From contig JAKSYS010000025.1 of NCBI GenBank assembly GCA_022925895.1, positions 1 to 64,000 of the forward strand: DNA of 64,000 nt, given 5' to 3'. Every line of letters starts with the position of its first letter. Positions within the stretch are counted from its first letter, which is position 1. A program made the translations under genes and the position numbers. Source of the stretch: Fragilaria crotonensis (Eukaryota > Bacillariophyta > Fragilariophyceae > Fragilariales > Fragilariaceae). Below, in pieces: positions 1 to 10,077 of this stretch. The notes beneath the pieces were generated by a model. The model was given only the letters and a program-made list of their open reading frames with translations. It was not told where the DNA came from and searched no databases.

Positions 1-9
1 GCAGACAAC

Positions 10-3000
10 TTGCTCCCTGGACAACAAGTCTCCATTGATCCCACTTCATTTGTGGAACAAAGGGAAGGCTCTTCTTCAGCTGGAAGGAGCTTGAACTCAG
101 ACATGTTTGCTGGTGGCTGCCTCTTCATTGATCATGCTTCCAACTTTGTGCATGTTGAGTTTCAGAAGCATCTGAACACTCATGAGACTCTGAAGGCCAA
201 GCAGAACTTTGAGTTGATGGCAAGGGACAGTGGAGTCATTCCACAATCTTATCTCTCTGACAATGGTGGGAGCTTCACCTCAGCTAAGTTCACTGAGCAC
301 CTTGGAACTCTGAAGCAAGTCGTCAAGTTTGCTGGAGTTGGAGCTCACCATCACAATGGCCATGCTGAGAGGGCAATCCAAACGATCATGTCGATCGCCG
401 GACAATGATGCTCCATTCAGCGGTACATTGGCCAGATGTGGCTGATGCAACACTTTGGCCAATGGCAGTCTCCCATGCTATCTTTCTCCACAACCATGTT
501 CCTGATTTGGCAACAGGTCTCTGTCCAAGTGATGTCTTCACTAAGTCCAGATGGGAGCAAAGGAAGTATCATGATCTGCATGTGTGGGGATGTCCTGTGT
601 ATGCTCTTGAGAAATCCATTGCAGATGGAAAGAAGCTGCCTCGCTGGAAGCCTCGGTCCATCCGCTGCGTCAACATGGGGCTCTCAAGAAGCATGCAAGC
701 ACAGTCCCCTTGGTTTTGAATCCAGAGACAGGGTACATCACTCCCAATATCACATTGTGTTTGACGATTGGTTTGCAACGGTGGCTACTAATGTGGATGC
801 CCTCCCGGATTTTAATACAACGCGTTGGGCCCGTTTGTTTGGCGACTCAAGATATCAGTTCCCATTCGATGACGACGACGACAATGATGCTACAGAGGAA
901 GCGCGAATGGACTCCCAAGCTACAGAAGCCATCAATGAGAACCAAACAAGAGTTGCTGCCTCCATGGATGAAGCTGTTGCAATTGAACAACTCCCAGTTC
1001 CTCCCTTGGCTGAGGCTCCACCCAGGACACCAACTGTTCCACAGCCATTGCCAAGCTCTCCATTTCTCACCCAAGGCCTCCAACTCCCATGATGTCTCAA
1101 ACGAGGAGCAGTCTATCGATCCTCGGTCTCCAGTCTCCTCCAACGCCAGACATCAGAACTTCACCTCTGCAACGCCGTCCACACTCCAGCTCACAAGCCA
1201 AGGAAGAGACGCCACGCAAGGTCCCAGCTACCCGATCTCCCCAGTTCATCAGCCAATCTTCTCCCCAGTTCGGAGCAGACCCCAATGTCTGAAACGAGGG
1301 AGAGTCCTGTTCCAGACAATGCATTCGCCCTTGACTCACCACGTGACGAGCAACCAGTCAAGTCGCCTCCGCCACCAACGTCTCCGCGCCGGTCCAACCG
1401 CATTCGCGCAGCACCACAACGCCTTGGATACGATAACACTCAAGGCCATGGATACTTTGCTTCTCCAAGTGCTTGGATCTTTGAGGAAAATGGAATCATC
1501 CTTTCCCCAACTGCCTTCAAGGCAGCTGCATCTGATCCTGACACTCTGAGCTTTGACCAAGCTATGGCTGACATTGAGCATGTGACCAAGTGGATGGAGG
1601 CAGCTGCTGGAAGTGGCAAGCCTTGAGAAGAATGGGACTTGAAGGAAGTCAGTATCCTTGAAGCCAAGACCAAGATTCTCCCAGGGACTTGGGTATTTCG
1701 GCAAGCGATCCCCAGATGGAGAAGTCACCAAGTACAAAGCGCGCTACTGTGTTCGAGGCGACCTTGAAGAAGGAGAACCTGAAACCTATGCCCCAGTTGT
1801 TGCTTGGAGTTCAGTTTGATTGTTCCTTGTCTTGTCCCTAACATTGGGATGGCAAACTTGCTCCATTGACTTCAGCAGTGCCTTTGTTCAAGCCAACCTA
1901 ACTGACCCAGTCTGGATCCACATGCCAAGAGGCTTCAAGTCTGATCAGCCAAGCGACCAAAGGACTTGCCTACGACTTGTTAAGAGCCTCTACGGTCTCT
2001 CGGTTGCTCCCCGCCTTTGGTATCAACACATTCGTGAAGCACTCCTCCTCCAAGGATTGAAGCAGAGTGCCACAGACTCATGCCTCTTGTACAGCAAGAC
2101 CATCATGATTGTTCTCTATGTTGATGATCTTGGGATTGCCTACTCAACAAGAAGGATCTTGACAAACTGTTCCAGGATCTTACTGATTTGGGTTTGGAGT
2201 TCACTCGTGAAGGCACCTTCACTGACTTTCTTGGAATCAAGTTTGTCAAGGATGAAGTTGCCAACACTGTCACCCTAACACAAAAGGGTTTGATCCAGAA
2301 GATCATAAAGGCAACAGGACTTCAAGACTGTAACTCCAACCACACCCCTGCTTTGCAAGCATGCCTTGGGATTGACCCTGATGGAGAACCCATGGATGAG
2401 TTCTGGAACTACCGTTCTATTGTTGGAATGCTCTTGTACTTGTCAACAAACACAAGACCAGACATCACATTTGCAGTAAGTCAAGTTGCCAGGTTCAATC
2501 ATTCTCCCAAGAAGAGCCATGCCATTGCAATCAAACGCATTGTCCGCTACTTGCATCGTACTGCTGACAAAGGAACTGTTGTGACTCCAACTGGCGACCT
2601 CTCTCTTGATTGCTATGTTGATGCTGACTTTGCTGGACTCCATGGCCGTGACCCTGATCATTCTGACACCAGCGCCAAGTCCCGCACCGGCTACATTATC
2701 ACCCTTGGAGGTTGCCCAATCCTCTGGAAGTCTCAACTACAAACAGAGATCTCCCTGTCCACATTGGAATCTGAGTACTCTGCTCTCAGTGCAAGCATGA
2801 GGACTCTGTTGCCACTTCGTGATCTTCTTGGAGAAATCTGCAAGGAATTGACTCTGCCACCTGACTTCAAGTCTACCATTCGCTGCGCCTTTGAAGACAA
2901 CAACGGTGCTCTGCTGCTCGCTACCAAGCAACGCATTACTAATCGCACCAAGTACTTCCTGGTTAAGTGGCACTTCTTTGGCACCACGTCCGCAACGGAG

Positions 3001-3110
3001 ATGTCGAAGTGCTCAAGATTGCAACCACTGACCAGTTGGCTGACTACCTTACCAAGGGCCTCAATCGAGAAGTTTTCGAACGCATTCGAAAGCTTGCTCA
3101 AGGTTGGTGA
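10..3110 (+). pseudogene. copia Pol: integrase, reverse transcriptase, RNase H (frameshifted)
   Basis: Integrase is seen from the first codons, with catalytic Asp in FIDHAS, Asp in SDNGGSF and Glu in GHAERAIQT. It continues in the next frame from about 405 (HVWGCPVYALEKS) into a linker rich in Asp, Pro and Ser (about 870-1420). Reverse transcriptase appears at about 1840-2300, with CSIDFSSAFVQA (motif A) and LYVDDLG (motif C). RNase H lies at about 2590-3060, with DADFAG, LESEYSAL and FEDNNGALL. The last in-frame stop, after a Gln-Gly-Trp ending, is at 3110. Breaks near 398, 743, 2146 and 2977 are each cured by one extra base in a homopolymer; other changes between 1620 and 1820 are less clear. 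It may therefore be a real pseudogene or an intact gene with sequencing errors. Confidence 0.8.
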
Positions 3111-3275
3111 CACGCGGCACCGCCGCATTTGTGTTGGGTGGATTTAAGAGTGTTCCCTCTTATCCTGCAAGCCCATATGTTTATGGTTCATGTCCTACAT
3201 TTTCACCACACCATCACTAATCTATTTCTTGTTTCATTGAATGAGAGGGAGAGTCAAGGTACAGCAGCTAACAGC

Positions 3276-3756
3276 TGTTATTGTGCCGTTATTGACGTTG
3301 AATTTTCGTCCCCGCCAGCTGAGTCCCATCCGGCTTTGGATACGAAGTTTCTCACGCCAACTGTATACGGCGATTCGCCAGTACAAAAACTACTGTTGTC
3401 CCGGACTGCTTTCCGCCCTCATAACCTCCTTTTCTACAACAACAATTTGTCCACATTTTCCCTGGGCAATCCAACTGTGATTTCCCTTCATGTGCCAACT
3501 AATTTACAACATGTGTCCCTCATCATGTTGTCTAAGTCTAACCATGTTGCAACAGTTGTTGCGATCACCAATTTACTCTTGGAAGTGGAGTTGGTGTTGA
3601 CATTTCAATGCCCTTATCAGTGGGATGAAGGCTTTGAATGTTCACTCCCACAACCCTCTAACTTCGCGAAAGTAGATCGGCAAGATTCAATCGGTCCTGG
3701 ATTGAATTGGTTCTTTCAAGATGAAACCTAGAAATAAGCTCATAAGTTAAACAACA
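3276..3756 (+). repeat. candidate 3' LTR of the copia element
   Basis: The stretch begins TGTTA and ends AACAACA, the usual TG...CA LTR ends, and lies just after a purine tract at 3241-3259. Its length of about 480 bp is normal for a copia LTR. No second copy is in the window, so the limits are a guess. Confidence 0.3.
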
Positions 3757-4019
3757 CTAGAATTTATAACTCTACGTTTGACTGAACCCGGATTTCTACG
3801 AACTAGTACGCAGCCTTGATCACGCCGTGTACTTCGACTAGTACAAGTGTACCACCACTTACGACTGTACTCCAGTACAAGTACGCCAGTACGTTTCAGT
3901 TCCATACTTCGCTTCCTCAACGGACTCAACGAGTTGAACTGTTGCGCCCGCATATTTTGCTCTTGTACGGACTCTGTGGATGCTCGTGCTTGTACCCCAG
4001 CATCGCAAAACATTGAAGC
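3757..4019. other. intergenic spacer upstream of the unknown gene
   Basis: No gene seen. The sequence carries repeated AGTAC/GTACC strings (3800-3890), typical of the spacers in this window. Confidence 0.4.
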
Positions 4020-5120
4020 ATGCCTTCCTTGGATCCTAACGATGTCCGACGACTTGTGGGTCAAGTGTATCCAGACGCACGGGAGATCGCCACGTGCGGT
4101 GCGTCGGTACTGTCCTTCATGGCAGGTATGCAGTCGAAAGAAACGGTTGTTCGCTTGAACATCTATCTGGAAACAGGGACGTTGGGCTGCTGTCGAGTGA
4201 TTTGTGACCAGGTTCGTGAGTGCTTTAAAACTAACGTCGGGGAAGAGGAGGCACTGATGAAAGCGCTTCAGAATCCTCCCAAGTTCGCGATGCTTAACGA
4301 TGAGTCTTTGAGCGGGGTTGACTTGACAGCCAAGATAGAGCTCGCTGAAGTAGGTGTTTGCATTTTGATGGGGGAACGCGAGAGACTGCAAAAGCATCTT
4401 GCTTCACGGCAAAATTCCGTTGAGGAGGTCAACTCGTCAGACGGATCCGAGGTTGAGGATGAGAGTACCATATCCGGAATGGAGTTTGAATTCTCCCTGC
4501 ACGAAGACGTGTCGATTCAAACTGACCAGTGCCTGCAGGATATTGCCAACATGGGAAAGCAAGTTACGTGCGTGTCAACCAACGGCAGGGGGTGTGTATT
4601 CCTGTACGGTCACGGAGGGGTCGCCTACACATCCCATATACCCAAGCAGCTTTACCAGAAGTTAAAATCTCTCAAGAAATCAAATTCGGCCCGCCCAAAC
4701 TATATCGCAATTGGAACCAGAGATCGATTTTATGCCTCTTTCCACAATCATACTTTTGAGTGGAAGGGACCGAAATCACTTGGAATCCTTCTGAAGAAGG
4801 TAAGGAAACCTCCTCGAAGCGTAGCTTTTGGTGGGAATTATGATTGCTACTTTGTCGTGCACCATGATGGCAGCTGGGAATGCTCGAACAAAGGGATCCC
4901 TGAGGCCTTGGATGAAAACCTGAATATGGTCGAGAACCTCATGTGCGTGACCTTGGGCCCTAAGGGGGAATGGTTTATGCGAACTGAAAATGGTCGCCTG
5001 TTTTGGGGTGGCATTACTGACGAACTCGATGAGTTGGTGCAGAGTCTGTTGGAACAGGATCGATACCTCAATTTTATGGACTTCGGCGAGGACGGCAGTT
5101 ACTTTGTGAGTTATGATTAG
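4020..5120 (+). CDS. hypothetical protein with a C-terminal repeat region, possibly a beta-propeller
   Basis: Uninterrupted 366-residue protein with a good ATG. I do not recognise a named family. The first ~120 residues form a compact domain with a conserved-looking core around ASVLSFMAGMQSKETVVRLN. Residues ~130-165 are acidic and serine-rich, likely a linker. The C-terminal ~190 residues repeat the pattern aromatic-x-x-hydrophobic-DGS/GEW-aromatic-G-(L/I)-P (for example YFVVHHDGSWECSNKG, then EWFMRTENGRLFWGG), with about 45-60 residues between copies, as in a repeat fold such as a propeller. No signal peptide or membrane segment is seen. It stands alone between the copia element and eL31, with which it converges. 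Confidence 0.7.
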   Translation: MPSLDPNDVRRLVGQVYPDAREIATCGASVLSFMAGMQSKETVVRLNIYLETGTLGCCRVICDQVRECFKTNVGEEEALMKALQNPPKFAMLNDESLSGVDLTAKIELAEVGVCILMGERERLQKHLASRQNSVEEVNSSDGSEVEDESTISGMEFEFSLHEDVSIQTDQCLQDIANMGKQVTCVSTNGRGCVFLYGHGGVAYTSHIPKQLYQKLKSLKKSNSARPNYIAIGTRDRFYASFHNHTFEWKGPKSLGILLKKVRKPPRSVAFGGNYDCYFVVHHDGSWECSNKGIPEALDENLNMVENLMCVTLGPKGEWFMRTENGRLFWGGITDELDELVQSLLEQDRYLNFMDFGEDGSYFVSYD

Positions 5121-5413
5121 ATATCGACCTGTACTGTTAGAACAAAACAAAATAGAGTGGAGTGCACCTGCTTGTCAAGAGTGTGTTGCCGACCGCCTTG
5201 CACTTAGAAGTTACGTCACCGGTACTCTAGAAGTACAACGTACCTTTCCTTGAACCACTCCAGATGATCTCGAAGATCTTAACTTACATGCGCGGAAGCT
5301 CGATATGGACCGTTAAGAAGCAGGCTACGCTTACTATCATACAAAGGGCAACTGGAGTCATCTCCAGTACAAGATAGAACAGTTACAGATAAATGATGCT
5401 GTCAATTCATAGT
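5121..5413. other. convergent 3' spacer
   Basis: No gene seen in this 293-base gap between the unknown gene and eL31. It contains GTAC strings (5220-5245) but no other structure that I can name. Confidence 0.4.
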
Positions 5414-5758
5414 TTAAGCGTTATCAACGTTCTCGGTGTTGAGGCCCTTGAAAGAATCAACCTGAACCAATTGGACGAAAGTGTAAAGCTTCTCATCAGC
5501 CTCCTCATCCTCGTTACGCTTTCTCGAAAGACGCACGCGAACACGGGTTGGTGGGTTCTTAATGCCTGTGGCCCACAGGTGCTTATTCAAGTTGGAGTCG
5601 ATACGGACATCCTTCGTTCCCATGGCCTTGGCCGCAAAGGCGCGAACCTCCTTGATAGCACGTGGGGCCTTCTTCTTGAATTGGCATCTGTGAATTCTCT
5701 TGGAGAGGTGGATGGTGTAGTCGCGAGTGACCAAATCAGGCTTGCTTGCCTTTACCAT
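5414..5758 (-). CDS. RPL31: 60S ribosomal protein eL31
   Basis: A 114-residue protein that matches eL31 along its whole length: an N-terminal [14 protein letters not shown] block, [13 protein letters not shown], the [13 protein letters not shown] segment, then [14 protein letters not shown] and the NVD ending. eL31 sits near the polypeptide exit tunnel of the large cytosolic subunit. The ATG at 5758 gives the usual MVK start, and the length fits the family (110-125 residues). The coding part has no intron. A non-coding first exon upstream is possible but not shown by the sequence. Confidence 0.96.
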   Translation of the reverse strand: MVKASKPDLVTRDYTIHLSKRIHRCQFKKKAPRAIKEVRAFAAKAMGTKDVRIDSNLNKHLWATGIKNPPTRVRVRLSRKRNEDEEADEKLYTFVQLVQVDSFKGLNTENVDNA

Positions 5759-6134
5759 TTTTGCAGATATTTCTTGTTCGGTGAGTCCTGTAAGCAGTTA
5801 CGAGCCGGATGTTAGATCCATGCTTCAAGCAACGCCAGGATGTTGTTGGATGGGCCGAGCCCGTTGACTGCATTGTACGTTCATGTCGTATCGAACAACG
5901 ATGAACGCCAACCGTCAACTTCGTACTATGGTGAGTAGTAATCGAAACCCAAAAGCATCATCCTGAAGCACTCGTAGCTTGTCCAAGTTTGCGAGCAAAG
6001 AGAAGGCCGAGCGGCGGCATCCTCACAGATGCAACAGCATCGTCACTTACCAAAAACAGTCGATATGGTTTCCCTCTCGGCTGGAACTAGGTGTTCCATA
6101 CAATTCTACACAGGTTGACCGAGGAATCAAGGTA
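5759..6134. other. spacer between eL31 and the DDE transposon
   Basis: No gene supported. It should hold the eL31 promoter and 5' leader. Confidence 0.4.
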
Positions 6135-6147
6135 CAGCTGGTTTTCT
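6135..6147 (+). repeat. left terminal inverted repeat of DDE transposon
   Basis: CAGCTGGTTTT follows a TA dinucleotide and is the inverted match of the right end at 9688-9700. Confidence 0.55.
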
Positions 6148-6377
6148 GTTCTAAAATCCGGGCGCACGTCCCAGTATTAATTCTACGCTAGACCGATTTC
6201 ACTGCCAATATGACGTCACGAGGGCGGGACTTTGTCGTGTTGGAAGCAAGGCTTCCACAATGAGATTTTCAAGCCGTCGTTTGCAACATTTCCATTCTAA
6301 TCTATAGATTTACCTCCTGCAGTCACCTTCCTATGTAACTCAGTGAACCTACTGTTGGTGATAAATCTATAGATACA

Positions 6378-9300
6378 ATGGTTGACAAAGGTAAATATGC
6401 TATTTTGACTGATGCCGTCATGCTACTTCGAACAGACATCACGTATGGTCCGAGATTGTCAAATTGCTGGCTTCCTGCATCAACTTGGGCTGAAGCTTTA
6501 GGAGATTTGATGTCAATGCGTCCCTTGGCGTCATTGATGTAAGAAGGTTCAATACAGGGATGTCCAAGTCGGCTTCTTTCGGAGAATTGATGCACCGATT
6601 TGATGGATCAAACACAACAGGAGTGTTCAGAGTCACATACAAGAACACATTCTATTACTACTTCACAGAGAAATCAAGGCAGATACGGTACCCATGTCCA
6701 CTTAACAGTGCATGGAACGAAAAAGTAATGGAAGCAGCCGCAAATGTGCTAGTCATTCCAAGCACAAGATCAAGACCCGCTCTCGACACAATGATAACTA
6801 CACCTGTCAACACGGAGGCTACAACGGGAGGAAGGATCGGAGACATTGTTGAGCAATCACCGAGCAAACGAGCAAGGATAGGAGATACTGGTGCGGCCGC
6901 TGTAATGATTGCTGCTGATGCTTCTAGCTCAAGTTACTGGCCATGTAGCCCAGAGGCATACCGAGTGTTCAAACCACCAAAGAAACATGGGACAACGAAT
7001 TGCGAGGATGGGAATGATACTGATTTCGATTCTGAAACTCCAATGGAAGCACTTCAGAGAAGGATTGTACTGCTTCAAAGCGTTCATGAGGAAGAAAATA
7101 ATTGGAGGAATGTTGTGCAAGGTAGAGATATCGACAACGTGTGTACCAAAGCTGAGATATGCGCTGTCAGGCAAAGGGCGACGTTTCTTTGTTATGCGTA
7201 CCGATTGGCTCTTGCAAAAATGAATGAATGGACGTGGCAAGACTGTTGCACTGAATCTTGTAAGGTATTGAACACTGTTGGTATGACGCAAGCAACCTTC
7301 TATAAAACCATCGCAAATTGGAACATTGTGTTCCGTAATTTTGAATGCTTCCCAAACCCAAACTTGTCTGTTCAGTGTGGAAACGACCTCTTCCTCGAGT
7401 TCTCGAAGTGTTTCCATGCGCAAAGGAGCAGATTGTTGCATTTGGCGTCGAGAACTTGTCACATCTTTCAATTGAAGCAGTCTATCAATTCGTTCATTCG
7501 TCTGTAATCCCAAGGCTGGCTGCGTTGTGGAAACGTGAATCGGTAGTAGACGAAGATACTGCAGAAACGTCAACATTGAGTACAAGTACTACAGCCATTA
7601 ATCCTACTAGCAATCCTGTCGATGTCGATCAAGATGAGGATGATATTGCGCTATTCCTTCGCGCACATAGACTTAAAAACATGAGCTTCACAACAGCATG
7701 GCGCTGGATGCGATTACTCGGATTCAAGTATGATACGAGAAGGAAGAGCTTCTACGTCGATGGCCATGAACGTGAAGATGTTGTCGCACATCGAAATGCA
7801 TTCTGCAAGAACTACCTTACCGTGCTTGAGCCACGTTGTCGGCGTTGGATTCAGCTTCCACTCAGTGAAGCTGCTACGATCAAGACCTTAGACACAGATT
7901 TCGGACATCATTACTATGATATTATATCTGATGAGACTCGGGTTGAGTTTCACGTTGACTATTGGAAGAATTGCATATCAAGAATCAAAAGGGAGAAGAG
8001 GCAGCGCGAGATGTTGAAGCAAAAACAAGCATACGAGTGTCATCATCAGTCAGGCCCTTGATGATTATTGGTCAAGATGAGTCTGTCTTCGCGCAGTATC
8101 TACTGTCCTCCAAACAATGGGTTGGGCCAAAGGACAAGTGCCACTTCTGCCCAAGTCGGAGGGCGATGGGTATATGCTTTCTGCGTTCGTGTCACGCGAA
8201 TTCGGCTTTGGCAGGCAGATGACAGAGGATGAGTTACAAAGAGTGAATATGGCAAGGCAAACAGCAGCTCTCGGCGGTGGAAATTACCTCGATACAACAG
8301 CTGCGATGGAAATCTTGGGAACAACGAGGAAGCCGATTTTGTTGGAATCCCCCTTCGTAAAATACTTGTTCATCGGAATCAATAATCAGGGTTATTGGAA
8401 TTCATACCACATGAGTCTTCAGCTTGAGGATGTGGTTGATTGCCTACGAATCCTATATCCAAGCTTCGATTTTGTATTTTTGTTCGATCATTCTCAGGGA
8501 CACGCTCGCAAACGTGATGGTGCACTCAGTGCGATCAACATGCAAAAGAACTTTGGAGGATCAAAACAGCAGATGAGAGACACAGTCATAATGTCACAAG
8601 AGGGTTATCTGGGCACACACTCACCAACCCTGGGCATCGGAGACACACAGTCAATGGTATTCAATACTGACGACTGTGGCCCATGGTATTTGACACCAGA
8701 GCAACGTGACTTACAACGTCATGATCGAATAATGGGGAAAAGAAGCAAGCCAATTGAAAAAACAAAGAAGACCCTTCTTGAAGAGCTCAACGAAAAGGGT
8801 GTGACGCTCCAACAAAAACGCGGGTACACTAAAGCCGAACTTCAGGAATTGGCAAGAAACAATTCAATCGAAACTCACAAAGAAGTCGACAAAATCCTAT
8901 CTGGATGGGAAGGAAAATCTAAAGGCATGCTACAAGTTCTGTGGGAAAGAGGACTGATTGATCCAAGTGAGTTAGATAAATACACTGTCGACGGAAAGAA
9001 AGACACAATTTCAGGGAAGATTGACTTACGGTATTCCCTACGCCATCTCATCGCAGAGTGTGCTGATTTCAAGGATGAGGAAACGGCACTTCAGTACCTT
9101 GGATCTCAGCTGGGCATCACGGTACTTCTAACACCAAAGTTCCATGCCGAATTAGCAGGGAAGGCATTGAATTTTGCTGGGGTCACGCAAAGGCTTTCTA
9201 CCGACGGGTTCCTGTATCTCAAAAGAGGACGAGAGAATTTCAAACAACTTGTGAGAGATTCAACGTGTTCAATCAAGGAGTTGACCAAAGAAAGGATGGG

Positions 9301-9558
9301 AAAGTTTGCTTCGAGAGCACGCGCATATATTTGTACTTACCATCATCTTTTGAGAGTCAGCAGAGAATGAGGCAGCAAGGTCGTACCCACAACTTCATCG
9401 CCACAAGTATAACAGAAGATCAAGGACTTCTGTACTCCGAAATCCAACGCCTGATGAAATTGTTCAAGTCTCACAGGTGTGCATTGGACTTCGATCGTGG
9501 CTTCGTCAACAGTGCACTCAAAGAAGCAAAGACAAGAAACGAGGAGGACGAGGTGTGA
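6378..9558 (+). pseudogene. DDE-superfamily transposase (interrupted by 1-nt frameshifts)
   Basis: Translation is best started at the ATG at 6378 and followed through several frames. The N-terminal third carries a Ser/Thr-rich linker and a helix-turn-helix-like segment (FTTAWRWMRLLGFKYD, near 7690). Catalytic residues are visible: Asp in IIGQDESVF (near 8075), Asp in FVFLFDHSQGHARK (near 8490), and Glu in the FHAEL region or just after it, with a WGHAK block in the next frame near 9160-9190. Between the second Asp and the Glu is a charged insertion of more than 100 residues with a SAP-like piece (QKRGYTKAELQELA). Frame changes near 6522, 7381, 8055, 8132, 9158 and 9348 are each repaired by one extra base in a homopolymer, so the gene may be intact in vivo. 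Confidence 0.75.
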
Positions 9559-9687
9559 TCATCATGTCGACAGAGATGGATTTTTATGGTCGCAGGAGAC
9601 AGCTGCTACTAAAACTTGATAAAGGATATGGAAATAATATGCGTGCATGGTACGAATTGTACACAACCTACGTTCGGACGCTTCAAC

Positions 9688-9700
9688 GAAAAACCAGCTG
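9688..9700 (-). repeat. right terminal inverted repeat of DDE transposon
   Basis: AAAACCAGCTG, followed by TA, is the inverted match of the left end at 6135. Confidence 0.55.
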
Positions 9701-9835
9701 TAAGTGGTAACTGGAGGCTGGATGCCGGACAGACACAATTGAGGGAGGACGGAGGACAGAGCAAAGTACACTGGAGTACAACTATGTACATACAAACGTA
9801 TGACATACAAACAATTGTTGGTATCGCATACATAT

Positions 9836-10072
9836 GTATGGCGTGCGCCCCAGTCGACGAACGGACGCACCCAACCGATCACCTGCTACTCATGACGCGC
9901 TCGTGTGAAGTGCGTCAGTAGCGGCTGATCGTAGGATGTCCAATCATATAGACAGATAGCCAAATTCTGCAGCTGTCTTTTAGCTGATTGGAGCAGAGAA
10001 ACTCCCTCCTAAAAATACTTCATAATTTTCGAGTTTTCGCCTGAGACGCGAATCGATAGGGAAAAAGGTAAA
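9836..10072 (+). repeat. split direct repeat A1
   Basis: A 237-bp copy identical by eye to 16383-16619. It forms the left end of the retroelement and stops 5 bp before the gag ATG, so it holds the leader and probably the promoter. Confidence 0.92.
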
Positions 10073-10077
10073 GTACG

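Larger units (their letters stand above)
1..3756 (+). mobile_element. Ty1/copia LTR retrotransposon, 3' part
   Basis: The window opens inside the integrase of a Ty1/copia-type element. The order integrase, reverse transcriptase, RNase H is the copia order. The pol frame ends near 3110, followed by an untranslated stretch and a purine-rich tract at 3241-3259 that could prime plus-strand synthesis. A candidate 3' LTR runs from TGTTA at 3276 to AACA at 3756. The 5' LTR, gag, protease and start of integrase lie outside the window, so the LTR cannot be confirmed by comparison. The reading frame changes several times, mostly by single missing bases in homopolymers. Confidence 0.85.
6135..9700 (+). 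mobile_element. Tc1/mariner-IS630-type DDE transposon with TA target duplication
   Basis: The element is bounded by short inverted ends: CAGCTGGTTTT at 6135 and its complement ending at 9700, each flanked by the dinucleotide TA (6133-6134 and 9701-9702). A TA duplication and ends starting CAG are hallmarks of the Tc1/mariner-IS630 superfamily. The match is strong for only 11-13 bp, then weakens, so the ends are probable rather than proven. Inside is one transposase-like gene covering most of the 3566 bp. Confidence 0.65.

Noticed and set aside
5393-5815. 140-residue plus-strand frame opposite eL31
   Set aside because: Shadow of the conserved eL31 gene on the other strand.
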